Origin: Leptonema sp964619535
Lineage (GTDB): Bacteria; Spirochaetota; Leptospiria; Leptospirales; Leptonemataceae
Reading direction: 5' to 3'
Assembly (NCBI GenBank): GCA_964619535.1
Contig: CAZUEX010000010.1
Location: 1 to 64,000 of the forward strand
Length of the DNA stretch: 64,000 bases
The number at the start of each line of letters is the position of its first letter. Within the stretch, counting starts at the first letter, position 1. The position numbers and the translations under genes were made by a program. This document shows positions 1 through 7,327 of the stretch, piece after piece. A model generated the notes under the pieces. The model did not search any database. It saw nothing but the letters and a program-made list of their open reading frames with translations, and was not told where the DNA came from.

Positions 1-180
1 GGATTATGTCACATCCCGGCACGACATCGGCAATGCGACCGTAACAGGATTATGTCACATTCCCGCCCGACATCGGCCAATCCGACAGTAATGGGATTAT
101 GTCACATCCCGGCCCGACATCGGCCAATCCGACAGTAACAGGATTATGTCACATCCGGCCCGACATCGGCCTACCCGAAA
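1..180. repeat. Tandem array of 46-47 bp direct repeats
   Basis: Four head-to-tail units start at 1, 47, 94 and 141, each opening with GGATTATGTCACAT. The first three are 46, 47 and 47 bp; the fourth is truncated near 180. Units 2 and 3 are almost identical, while unit 1 differs at several bases. Each unit holds a short dyad, ATGTC and GACAT, about 12 bp apart. There are no unique spacers, so it is not a CRISPR array. The array begins at the window edge and may extend further left. The core reappears once at 60561-60583. The stretch 181-232, up to the end of the next gene, shows nothing else I recognise. Confidence 0.9.
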
Positions 181-232
181 ACCGAACTATGGCATATCAT
201 CCCGCTTTCCTGGGTGAACGGTACCGGGCCTC

Positions 233-1507
233 CTATTGTCCCGGCAGAACAGGGCGCTGAATGCGACTATCCTGGAACATGTTCATCCTCGGTGCCAGGA
301 TCTTGATGTAGCGATCGAAATACAGAAACTGCTTGATCAGAAGAGCAAATTCGCGCGGAAAGCGAATGCCATTTTTTCGGCCTGCTTCGGATAACGAGAG
401 CACGAGATGGTTGATCTCCATTTCATCAACCTGGCCCGATTGAAAGGCCGTGGTTTCCATCCGCTGCATGCTTTCGAATATCTCTTTCAAGTCGGCTGCA
501 AAGACGTCGACATCTACGTCGCGATCGGCTGCTCCGATCTTCATCATGGCCTCTGCCATCAGTCTGTAGTCCTGTGTATGCATGGCCTGCATAAGCTGAT
601 CCATACCGGCCCAGATCTCTTTACTGATCCGTCCTACGATGCCAAAGTCTATGAAGCCGACCCGGCCGTCTTCGAGCACAAGAAGATTGCCGGCATGCAC
701 ATCGGCATGAAAGAAGTCACAGGCCATGAGGCTTAAGAACCAGACGTTCAATGCCTGAATCAGCGTCTGCTCGGGATCGTCTGTATACTGTCTGATCGAG
801 TCGAGATCGCTGAGTGACACGCCATACAGCCGTTCCATGACCAGCACGCGAGGACCGCTTAACTCGTTGTAAACGACCGGCGCTGTTGCGTAGTCGATTC
901 CGGTGCGGTTCAGGAAGTCTCGAAATTCCTGCAGATTGCGCGCCTCATGCAGAAAATCACATTCCTCCATCATGGTCTTTTGCAGATCTTCGATGATGGC
1001 CGAGATCGATGTGCGTTCCATCCCCGGAACGAACCACTCAAGCAGTCGAGAGGCGATAAACAGAAAGTGCAGGTCGGTGAGGATGATATCGCGCACACCG
1101 GGCTTCTGCACCTTGAGCACGACGACGCGACCATCGGGCAGCTCGGCCTCATGCACCTGAGCAATGGAGGCAGAGGCCATCGGTGTTTTATCGATGCGTT
1201 TAAAAATCTTTTCCGGATCCTGACGATACTGCTCTTTCAGGATGGCCCGGATCTTCTCGAACGGCACGGGCGGGGTGCGATCCAGACAGTATTGAAATTC
1301 CTCTACATATTCGGCAGGAAAGATCGACGGAGCGCTGGCAATGAACTGGCCCAGCTTGATATAGGTTGTGCCAAGCTTTTCGAACGTTTCTCGCAGGAGC
1401 CTGGGCGCCGGTGGACGATTCCCGAGAAGCCACCCCAGGCCGGCCTGTCCGAGGACTGCCGTCGTTTCTGCGATGCGCATGCCATTCTTGAAGAGGAATT
1501 CGATCAT
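233..1507 (-). CDS. ABC1/AarF/UbiB family atypical protein kinase
   Basis: This 424-residue protein belongs to the ABC1/UbiB family of atypical kinases, whose members usually support quinone biosynthesis or lipid homeostasis by a poorly understood ATP-dependent activity. The KxGQ signature lies at about residues 51-54 (KLGQFIAS), the alanine-rich loop and ATP-binding lysine at about 112-132 (ASASIAQVHE then LKVQKPG), the catalytic-loop equivalent at about 267-274 (FHADVHAGN) and the DFG metal-binding motif at about 287-289. The frame is open further upstream, but ATG at 1507 overlaps the stop of the preceding gene as ATGA and is the better start. It forms an apparent two-gene operon with the unknown gene upstream. 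The substrate cannot be told from sequence. Confidence 0.9.
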   Translation of the reverse strand: MIEFLFKNGMRIAETTAVLGQAGLGWLLGNRPPAPRLLRETFEKLGTTYIKLGQFIASAPSIFPAEYVEEFQYCLDRTPPVPFEKIRAILKEQYRQDPEKIFKRIDKTPMASASIAQVHEAELPDGRVVVLKVQKPGVRDIILTDLHFLFIASRLLEWFVPGMERTSISAIIEDLQKTMMEECDFLHEARNLQEFRDFLNRTGIDYATAPVVYNELSGPRVLVMERLYGVSLSDLDSIRQYTDDPEQTLIQALNVWFLSLMACDFFHADVHAGNLLVLEDGRVGFIDFGIVGRISKEIWAGMDQLMQAMHTQDYRLMAEAMMKIGAADRDVDVDVFAADLKEIFESMQRMETTAFQSGQVDEMEINHLVLSLSEAGRKNGIRFPREFALLIKQFLYFDRYIKILAPRMNMFQDSRIQRPVLPGQ

Positions 1508-2658
1508 GGCACAGAAGAGCGCTTCGGGGATGGAGCGCAATCGAGAATTTGCTGCAAGCTTCCGGGAGTTGCGGTATCGGGACGCCACAGACAATCTTTC
1601 TGACGCAGGCGTTCGCAGCCTTTTACATAGAGATCCATCCTGCTCACGTACAGCGAAAGGTGAGGTGGGATGATCTCTTCCGGCGCTTTCTTAAACCATC
1701 GGGGCCGTTTTGAGTGCTGGATGGCCCGGACCGAGAACCGCTGCAGGTGATTGATCGGATAGTGACAGTCAACCAGATAGCAGTCGATCAGGCCTTCCTC
1801 TCGTTCGTAGAAGAGATACGTCGGTGCTTCCGTGTTGCGAAACGGGAAGTCTGCTCCGCCCGTGCCGTAGCGACCGGGCTGCAAAAGGATCCGGGCGGAT
1901 CCCTGTGGCACGACGAAGTATGGGCCACTGCTCGTTCTTTTTGTGGGAGGAGCGTGCAGCTCCGAGATCAGGTAGCCATGCAGATGCCTGCCATCTTCAT
2001 GCATCAGTTGAACGGGAAGCAGGTGCCAGTAAACCGACTGCAGTGGCAGGCGACCCTTCTGCACCGAGGCATACAGCCGTGCTGCCACCAACCAGCCCGC
2101 TCCCCGAAAATGAAACGGAGGACGGGCTTGCTGCCTGGACTCGACGGCCATCATAAAGACGGTGCTTAGCTGCAGGCCTTTGATCGGCAGATAGGGAAAT
2201 CGACAGAGCAGGCGCAGCAGCAGAAAAAGGCGTCCGGTACGGGGCCTGCCGGTGGTTGTCTTTCCGGTCCAGGCCGTCCGGTACAGATGTGCATGCAGAA
2301 TCTTAAGCCATCGGTGGCAGGCACGGGAAAAGAGCTTCAGAACCAGCCGTCCCGGCCATGTCCCCGGCTCCAGCCGCAGCTCTATAGAATGTGAATCAAT
2401 CCGGGCGGTCAGGCGAACCCAGCGAAAGAGGCGCAGTCGATACAGGGGCCAGGGCTGGCAGGTCGGATCGTGCAGGACGCTTTTCGTTGCCATACGCAGT
2501 GCAGCAATCGTCTGCGGGTACTGTTGCCGGCTGTGGATGGCTCCGCCCCTGCGAAAAAGGTCCGGCAGGGTCTTTTTCAGAAGGCGGCTGGACGATCGGA
2601 TCAGCCTTCTCGGCCAGGAGCGGAATTGGAATGACATCATCGGACCCCGTTTTTTCAT
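1504..2658 (-). CDS. Conserved-looking hypothetical protein, arginine-rich
   Basis: I do not recognise this protein of about 384 residues. It is rich in Arg, Leu and Pro in the first half and has no signal peptide or clear membrane segment. Aromatic and charged stretches in the second half (for example EAPTYLFYEREEGLIDCYLV) look like a folded globular domain. Coding status is supported by length and by the ATGA overlap with the downstream ABC1 kinase, which suggests translational coupling. Several starts are possible: ATG at 2658, 2640 or 2637; none has a strong ribosome-binding site. It is divergent from fliN, leaving only 34 bp between the two starts if 2658 is used, so the promoters must overlap the coding sequences. 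Confidence 0.6.
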   Translation of the reverse strand: MKKRGPMMSFQFRSWPRRLIRSSSRLLKKTLPDLFRRGGAIHSRQQYPQTIAALRMATKSVLHDPTCQPWPLYRLRLFRWVRLTARIDSHSIELRLEPGTWPGRLVLKLFSRACHRWLKILHAHLYRTAWTGKTTTGRPRTGRLFLLLRLLCRFPYLPIKGLQLSTVFMMAVESRQQARPPFHFRGAGWLVAARLYASVQKGRLPLQSVYWHLLPVQLMHEDGRHLHGYLISELHAPPTKRTSSGPYFVVPQGSARILLQPGRYGTGGADFPFRNTEAPTYLFYEREEGLIDCYLVDCHYPINHLQRFSVRAIQHSKRPRWFKKAPEEIIPPHLSLYVSRMDLYVKGCERLRQKDCLWRPDTATPGSLQQILDCAPSPKRSSVP

Positions 2659-2692
2659 TTTCGGCTGCGTGGATCTGCCGATAAAGGAACGT

Positions 2693-3232
2693 ATGGCAGA
2701 GGAAACCAATCTCAGTCTGGAGGACTTTGACCAGCTGCTTGGAACCGATAGCGAGAAGGCCAGCGCCTCCGAGCTGGATGCCCTGACGCAGGACCTTCTG
2801 GGCGGCGGGGAAGCGTCGGAAGCCTCGGCAGCACCGGCAGAGGCCGGTCTGGATCAGGATCAGCTGAATACGATCGCCGACTTTCTTGGGTCGTCGACCC
2901 CTTCTGCTGAGCCCGAGCAGGGGATGGGTTTCTCGGGCATGCGCAGCGCCGATGATATGGGCGGCGATCAGGGAAAGAAAAACTTTCCGCTGCTGCTCGA
3001 TGTAGGCGTTAAGTTCATTGTTGAACTTGGCCGCACGCAGATGTATATCAAGGACGTAATGCTCCTTTCAGAAGGTTCCATTGTAGAGCTGGACAAGAAC
3101 GTAGGCGATGAGGTCGATCTGCTGATCAACGACCGCCTTTTCGGTCGGGGACGACTCGTTGTGGTGGACGAGTTTTATGCCGTTCAGATTACACAGATTA
3201 TCAATCCTCTGACGGCCTATCGTAATCTGTGA
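2693..3232 (+). CDS. fliN: Flagellar motor switch protein FliN
   Basis: FliN is the C-ring component of the flagellar switch complex on the cytoplasmic side of the motor, working with FliG and FliM to set rotation direction and dock export substrates. The protein has 179 residues. An acidic, Ala/Ser/Glu-rich N-terminal half (residues 1-95) precedes the SpoA/surface-presentation fold at about 100-170, with the typical run LLDVGVKFIVELGRTQM and the ending VVVDEFYAVQITQI. The frame is open far upstream, but ATG at 2693 is preceded by AAAGGA at good spacing and starts the recognisable protein (MAEETNLS). A flagellin gene follows after 221 bp. Confidence 0.95.
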   Translation: MAEETNLSLEDFDQLLGTDSEKASASELDALTQDLLGGGEASEASAAPAEAGLDQDQLNTIADFLGSSTPSAEPEQGMGFSGMRSADDMGGDQGKKNFPLLLDVGVKFIVELGRTQMYIKDVMLLSEGSIVELDKNVGDEVDLLINDRLFGRGRLVVVDEFYAVQITQIINPLTAYRNL

Positions 3233-3242
3233 TGGCCGTCAG
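3209..3242 (+). terminator. Inverted repeat at the fliN stop, possible weak terminator
   Basis: CTGACGGCC (3209-3217) pairs with GGCCGTCAG (3234-3242), a perfect 9-bp stem with a 16-nt loop that contains the fliN stop codon. No strong T-run follows, so termination would be weak or Rho-assisted; mRNA end protection is another option. Confidence 0.45.
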
Positions 3243-3453
3243 ACTTTCAAGCTTTAGTCTTTCCGGCTAATTTTTATTCTGTTACAGTAAAAAAGCGATG
3301 CACTTTTTTTGCCGAACGTCCGAAGAAGGGCGGAAAAATACGCCTTTGCTCTAATTTTGTTCTGCCGTTTCCCCGAATCTATAGGAGAACCGCCAATGTG
3401 ATGAGCATGGATGCTTTGAGGCGATTCGACGAGTTTCACGGAGGAAACTTAGT

Positions 3454-4299
3454 ATGATTATTAACCATAACCTGTCTGCGATCAACTCCCATCGTACGCT
3501 GAAGTTTCAGCACTGGGATGTTGACAAGAACATGGAAAAGCTCTCTTCCGGAATGCGGATTAACCGTGCAGGCGATGACGCATCCGGTCTTGCCGTATCT
3601 GAAAAGATGCGGGCTCAAATTCAGGGGCTTCGTCAGGCCGAGCGTAACGCCGAAGACGGCATGAGCATGATTCAAACGACGGAAGGCTATCTGGCTGAAG
3701 TGGCAGATATCCTGCAGCGTATCAGGGTTCTTGCTGTGCAATCGTCTAACGGCATTTACACGGCAATGGACCGCCAGATGATTCAGGTCGAAGTATCTCA
3801 GTTGATTGATGAAGTGGATCGAATCGCTTCTCAGGCTGAGTTCAACAAAATGAATCTTCTCAAAGGTGACTTTGCTCGCGGTTCTCGTGTGTCTTCAATG
3901 TGGTTCCACATCGGACCGAACCAGCATCAGAGAGAGCGTGTCTATATCCAGACGATGACTTCGCAGTCTCTTGCTCTGAAAAGATACGACGGAACGCTTC
4001 TCACGCTTTCAACGGCGGAGTTCGCGAATGATGCCATCGGAATCCTGGACGCTGCACTGGACAGGATTAACAAACAGCGTGCTGACCTGGGCGCTTACTA
4101 TAACCGTCTCGAACATGCTTCGAAAGGGCTTATGGTTGCCTACGAAAACACGCAGGCATCCGAATCTCGCATTCGGGACGTCGATATGGCAGAGGAGTCC
4201 GTTGCCTTTACCAAGAACCAGATCCTGGTTCAGTCGGGAACGGCAATGCTTGCTCAGGCCAATCTGCGGCCGCAATCCGTTCTGCAGCTACTCAGATAA
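3454..4299 (+). CDS. flaB: Flagellin FlaB, core filament protein (copy 1)
   Basis: This is a spirochaetal core flagellin of 281 residues that polymerises into the periplasmic flagellar filament. It contains only the conserved D0/D1 helices: the N-terminal block MIINHNLSAINSHRTLKF with SSGMRINRAGDDASGLAVSE, and the C-terminal block ending in GTAMLAQANLRPQSVLQLLR. The middle has the FlaB-type patch MWFHIGPNQHQRERVYIQTM. ATG at 3454 follows a strong GGAGG site. Two paralogues lie at 24532 and 25522. Compared with them this copy uses SAINSHRTLKF near the N-terminus and AYENTQ instead of AYENVQ near the C-terminus. It has its own hairpin terminator, so it is probably transcribed alone or with fliN. 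Confidence 0.97.
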   Translation: MIINHNLSAINSHRTLKFQHWDVDKNMEKLSSGMRINRAGDDASGLAVSEKMRAQIQGLRQAERNAEDGMSMIQTTEGYLAEVADILQRIRVLAVQSSNGIYTAMDRQMIQVEVSQLIDEVDRIASQAEFNKMNLLKGDFARGSRVSSMWFHIGPNQHQRERVYIQTMTSQSLALKRYDGTLLTLSTAEFANDAIGILDAALDRINKQRADLGAYYNRLEHASKGLMVAYENTQASESRIRDVDMAEESVAFTKNQILVQSGTAMLAQANLRPQSVLQLLR

Positions 4300-4327
4300 T
4301 ACAGAAACGGAATCGATGGTTTTTCAG

Positions 4328-4352
4328 CCCCGCCCACAAGGCGGGGTTTTTT
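4328..4352 (+). terminator. Rho-independent terminator of flaB
   Basis: CCCCGCC (4328-4334) pairs with GGCGGGG (4340-4346) around a CACAA loop and is followed directly by six T residues (4347-4352). This is a textbook intrinsic terminator 29 bp past the flaB stop codon. Confidence 0.92.
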
Positions 4353-4409
4353 CATCTGCAGAAGGGAATCGGTGATGACATATGGTTTTGCCTCTTCATT
4401 GTGCACCCG

Positions 4410-5342
4410 ATGGCAAAGAGCAGTGCGAAGAAAACGGCGCGGACGCCGGCAAAAAAGTCTTCCAGGCCGAAAAAATCCGCGATACCCGATGAACGATTCG
4501 CCATGCAGGAACGACCACTGCCTGCATGGCCTTCCAGAAAGACGACATTGAAGCTGTACAGCTGGAACGTAAACGGTTTCCGGGCTGTTAGCAAGAAGGG
4601 CTTTTATGACTGGTTGCAGAAGGCCGATCCCGATGTGTTCTGTTTGCAGGAGACCCGCGCCCGCACTGCCCAGGTTCTAAAAGAGCCGCAGGCTCGTCCC
4701 CTCCTGGAAGACGAGCGCTATTGCTGGTACTGGGCCAATGCGGAGAAGGGCGGTTACAGTGGTGTGGCCACCTTCTCGAAATACAGGCCTCTGTCCTATC
4801 AATGTGGTTTCTTAAACGATCCGGCCGATCGGCAGTTTAATTCTGAAGGCAGGGTGGTGATCACAGAATATCCTGACTTTGTGCTCTGGAATGTTTATTT
4901 CCCGAACGGTGGACGTGGTCCTGAGCGCGTGGAATACAAACTGGCCTTCTATGATCACTGTCTCGATCTGTGGCAGAAAACACGCAAGGCAGGCAAAAGG
5001 ATCATCATTACCGGTGACTATAACACGGCCCATAACGAGATCGACCTGGCCCGTCCAAAAGAGAACGCAAAGGTTACAGGATTTCTTCCCGAAGAGCGGG
5101 CCTTCTTTGATCGTATGGAGTCGCTTGGCTATATCGATATATTTCGACGGTTTGATCCATCCCCTGGAAAATACACATACTGGGATCAGCTAACCAGGGC
5201 CCGCGAGCGGAATGTTGGCTGGCGTATCGACTACTTCTGGATCAGCGAAGAGACGTTACCCATCGTGAAGAACGCCTGGATTGAAATGGATGTGATGGGC
5301 AGCGATCACTGTCCGGTAGGTCTGGAGGTCATTACGGGGTGA
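4410..5342 (+). CDS. xthA: Exodeoxyribonuclease III (AP endonuclease) with basic N-terminal tail
   Basis: This is an exonuclease III family enzyme of the endonuclease/exonuclease/phosphatase fold, acting in base-excision repair on abasic sites. In the 310-residue product the catalytic core starts at about residue 47 (LKLYSWNVNGFRAV). The metal-binding Glu is at about 81 (CLQETRA), the catalytic Asp/Asn at about 203-205 (GDYNTAHNEIDLARP) and the C-terminal SDH at about 298-300 (MGSDHCPVG). Ahead of the core is a tail of about 35 residues rich in Lys, Ala, Ser and Pro with repeated AKK/PKK motifs, which could aid DNA binding. ATG at 4410 is preferred; an in-frame GTG at 4401 is also possible and neither has a clear ribosome site. 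Its stop overlaps the next start as GTGA. Confidence 0.92.
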   Translation: MAKSSAKKTARTPAKKSSRPKKSAIPDERFAMQERPLPAWPSRKTTLKLYSWNVNGFRAVSKKGFYDWLQKADPDVFCLQETRARTAQVLKEPQARPLLEDERYCWYWANAEKGGYSGVATFSKYRPLSYQCGFLNDPADRQFNSEGRVVITEYPDFVLWNVYFPNGGRGPERVEYKLAFYDHCLDLWQKTRKAGKRIIITGDYNTAHNEIDLARPKENAKVTGFLPEERAFFDRMESLGYIDIFRRFDPSPGKYTYWDQLTRARERNVGWRIDYFWISEETLPIVKNAWIEMDVMGSDHCPVGLEVITG

Positions 5343-6508
5343 ACCCGGTGCGCTCTGACATCATTGAGATGTATAAGGCGGCTGTTACGGCCTGCATGCC
5401 CGAACGGGCCGTCGTTAACCATCTGCAGGACTGCTTCGATGAGATGAAGCCTGCAGGCCGGCTTGTTGTTGTGGCTATCGGAAAGGCGGCTGACTCCATG
5501 GCAAGGGGCGCTCTGTCCTTTTTTGAAAGCCAGGGCATAGACGTAGATCAATGTTTTGTTGTGGTGCCTTCGGGCTCTTCGGTAAGCATATCGCAGGCCA
5601 GGGTTTACTATGCCGGCCATCCCATCCCCGATGAAAACAGCCTTTCGGCGGCCCGCGATGTCCTTTCCTGTGTAAAGACGTTAGGCGAAAAGGATCTCGT
5701 TCTGCTTTTGCTCTCCGGTGGTGGATCGGCTCTTTTTGAGCTGCCCGCTCCACCGATGTCTCTGCCTGAACTGCAACACTGGTATGCAGAGCTGATCGAA
5801 TCCGGTCTTTCCATTCATGAGATGAATGCCCATCGGCAGAGCCGCTCCCTTGTAAAAGGAGGCAGGCTGGCCAGGGCCACGTCTGCTGCCGTTTTGCAGC
5901 TTTTGCTTTCTGATGTTCCGGGGGATGATCCTGCTATCGTTGCTTCAGGGCCCGGCTATGCGCCCGATCTGCCTCGCAATGTAACACGCATTGTAGGCAG
6001 CGCCGCTGTGGCTCTGGAGGCAGCCACAGAGAAGGCCATGCAGCTCGGCTATCGCGTCTTGCCTCTTACGGCCTCTTTGCAGGGGGATGCAGCGAAGACG
6101 GGAAGGTGGCTTGCGGGTATTGCAGCGCGGATGTCCTTTCTTCGTCCCGATAGGCCTCTGGCCCTGCTTGCCACCGGTGAAACGACGGTTCATGTGACGG
6201 GGACGGGCAGAGGAGGACGCAATATGCATCTGGCCCTTGCCGCAGCGATCGAGCTGGATGGCATGCTGGATAATGCATCGGTAACGATTGCCTCTCTTGG
6301 AACAGACGGACGGGATGGCCCCACCGATGCTGCCGGAGCACTGGTGGATGCACAGACGGTCGCGCAGATGAAAGAGAAGGGATTCGATGCCACAGAGCTT
6401 CTTGCTGCCTGTGATTCCTATACGGGCCTGGATGCCGTGGATGCCCTGTATCGTTGTGGGTATACGGGCACCAATGTGAATGACCTGCTTGTTTGCCTGA
6501 TCCGGTAG
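5339..6508 (+). CDS. Glycerate 2-kinase (MOFRL/GckA-TtuD type)
   Basis: The protein has 389 residues and resembles the type II glycerate kinase family (formerly annotated as hydroxypyruvate reductase), which phosphorylates D-glycerate to 2-phosphoglycerate. Family motifs are visible: VLLLLSGGGSALFELP at about residues 120-135, NAHRQSRSLVKGGRLA at about 165-180, LLSDVPGDDPAIVASGP near 195-210, and the C-terminal MOFRL region with ATGETTVHVTGTGRGGRN and SLGTDGRDGPTDAAGALVD. It starts with GTG at 5339, overlapping the exonuclease III stop (GTGA), with a GGAGG site about 10 bp upstream. The length is slightly short for the family but both domains are present. The operon partner gives no obvious pathway link. 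Confidence 0.9.
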   Translation: MNPVRSDIIEMYKAAVTACMPERAVVNHLQDCFDEMKPAGRLVVVAIGKAADSMARGALSFFESQGIDVDQCFVVVPSGSSVSISQARVYYAGHPIPDENSLSAARDVLSCVKTLGEKDLVLLLLSGGGSALFELPAPPMSLPELQHWYAELIESGLSIHEMNAHRQSRSLVKGGRLARATSAAVLQLLLSDVPGDDPAIVASGPGYAPDLPRNVTRIVGSAAVALEAATEKAMQLGYRVLPLTASLQGDAAKTGRWLAGIAARMSFLRPDRPLALLATGETTVHVTGTGRGGRNMHLALAAAIELDGMLDNASVTIASLGTDGRDGPTDAAGALVDAQTVAQMKEKGFDATELLAACDSYTGLDAVDALYRCGYTGTNVNDLLVCLIR

Positions 6509-6565
6509 GTCTGTGCTGAAAATTTTTCTGGACATCGGCCTGAAAGGGACCATGCTTGCCCGATT

Positions 6566-7324
6566 ATGAAAAAATCGTCTGTGCGCCGATATACAGCGCA
6601 TGCAGCGCGTCTGCTTCTTCTTACCTCTATCCTTGCAACGACAGGTTGCTTCGAGGTGTTTCAAACCATCGACACGAAGCGCGACGGAACGATTCGTATG
6701 TCGGTGCGCATTACCATGTCCCGCTCTTTACAGAAAGACGGGCAAAAGATGCGAACCCCTGAGGCAAAAGACTTTGTCCACGATGCCCGGCGTATTCATA
6801 ACAACCTGAAGGCCCGGGATCTTTCCGACGAAATCACGCTCAGGCAGCAGTTCGACTTTTCTACATCGAGGGATCTGCTCGGTAACGTCTCTGAATCGGA
6901 CAGGGGCATGTTTTTGCCGTATCCGGATGGTGAAAGGCAATGGGTGTTTGTGTTCCGGCCTTCCCGGGATGGCAATGACAGCACCCAGGAGAAGGATGAC
7001 CAGCGGACCCGGCTGGCAACGGCCATCCTGTCCACGGCCTATTATCGCATCTATTTTCGCGGTAAGGGGCTTCCGGCCACTGTTGCCTTTACCACTCTGG
7101 AGGGAAAGCGTCATCAATTGCGGCCCACACCATTCGGTGAAGGGATGCTGGTCGACTGTCCGCTGATTCTCCTTTTTCAGGGCGGTGTTCTGACGACAAG
7201 CACGGAAGGATCGATAGACTTTGAAAGGACGGATGATCTGCTGCGGTATCTGAGCGAAACGACGGGAACCCAGAACGAGCTCCAGGAATCCGAAGAAGCC
7301 GAAGAGCCGGATTCACTGCCGTAA
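6566..7324 (+). CDS. Putative lipoprotein of unknown function
   Basis: The N-terminus is a lipoprotein signal: basic MKKSSVRRYTAHAAR, a hydrophobic LLLLTSIL run and a lipobox ATTGC with the acylated Cys at about residue 28. The mature part of about 225 residues is soluble, mixed alpha/beta in appearance, with an acidic C-terminus (QESEEAEEPDSLP). I recognise no domain. No good ribosome-binding site sits at the usual spacing; AAAGGGA lies about 20 bp upstream. The gene follows the glycerate kinase gene after 57 bp and converges with the radical SAM gene, leaving three bases between the stops. Confidence 0.7.
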   Translation: MKKSSVRRYTAHAARLLLLTSILATTGCFEVFQTIDTKRDGTIRMSVRITMSRSLQKDGQKMRTPEAKDFVHDARRIHNNLKARDLSDEITLRQQFDFSTSRDLLGNVSESDRGMFLPYPDGERQWVFVFRPSRDGNDSTQEKDDQRTRLATAILSTAYYRIYFRGKGLPATVAFTTLEGKRHQLRPTPFGEGMLVDCPLILLFQGGVLTTSTEGSIDFERTDDLLRYLSETTGTQNELQESEEAEEPDSLP

Positions 7325-7327
7325 TCC

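Noticed and set aside
1..180. Direct repeats as a CRISPR array
   Set aside because: The units follow one another without unique spacers, and no cas gene is present in the window.
947..1603. 218-residue plus-strand frame
   Set aside because: It lies antisense to the well-supported ABC1 kinase gene and shows no recognisable protein features.
3288..3318. Sigma-28 promoter for flaB copy 1 (TAAA and GCCGAACG)
   Set aside because: The spacing is 19 bases rather than about 15, so the call is not supported.
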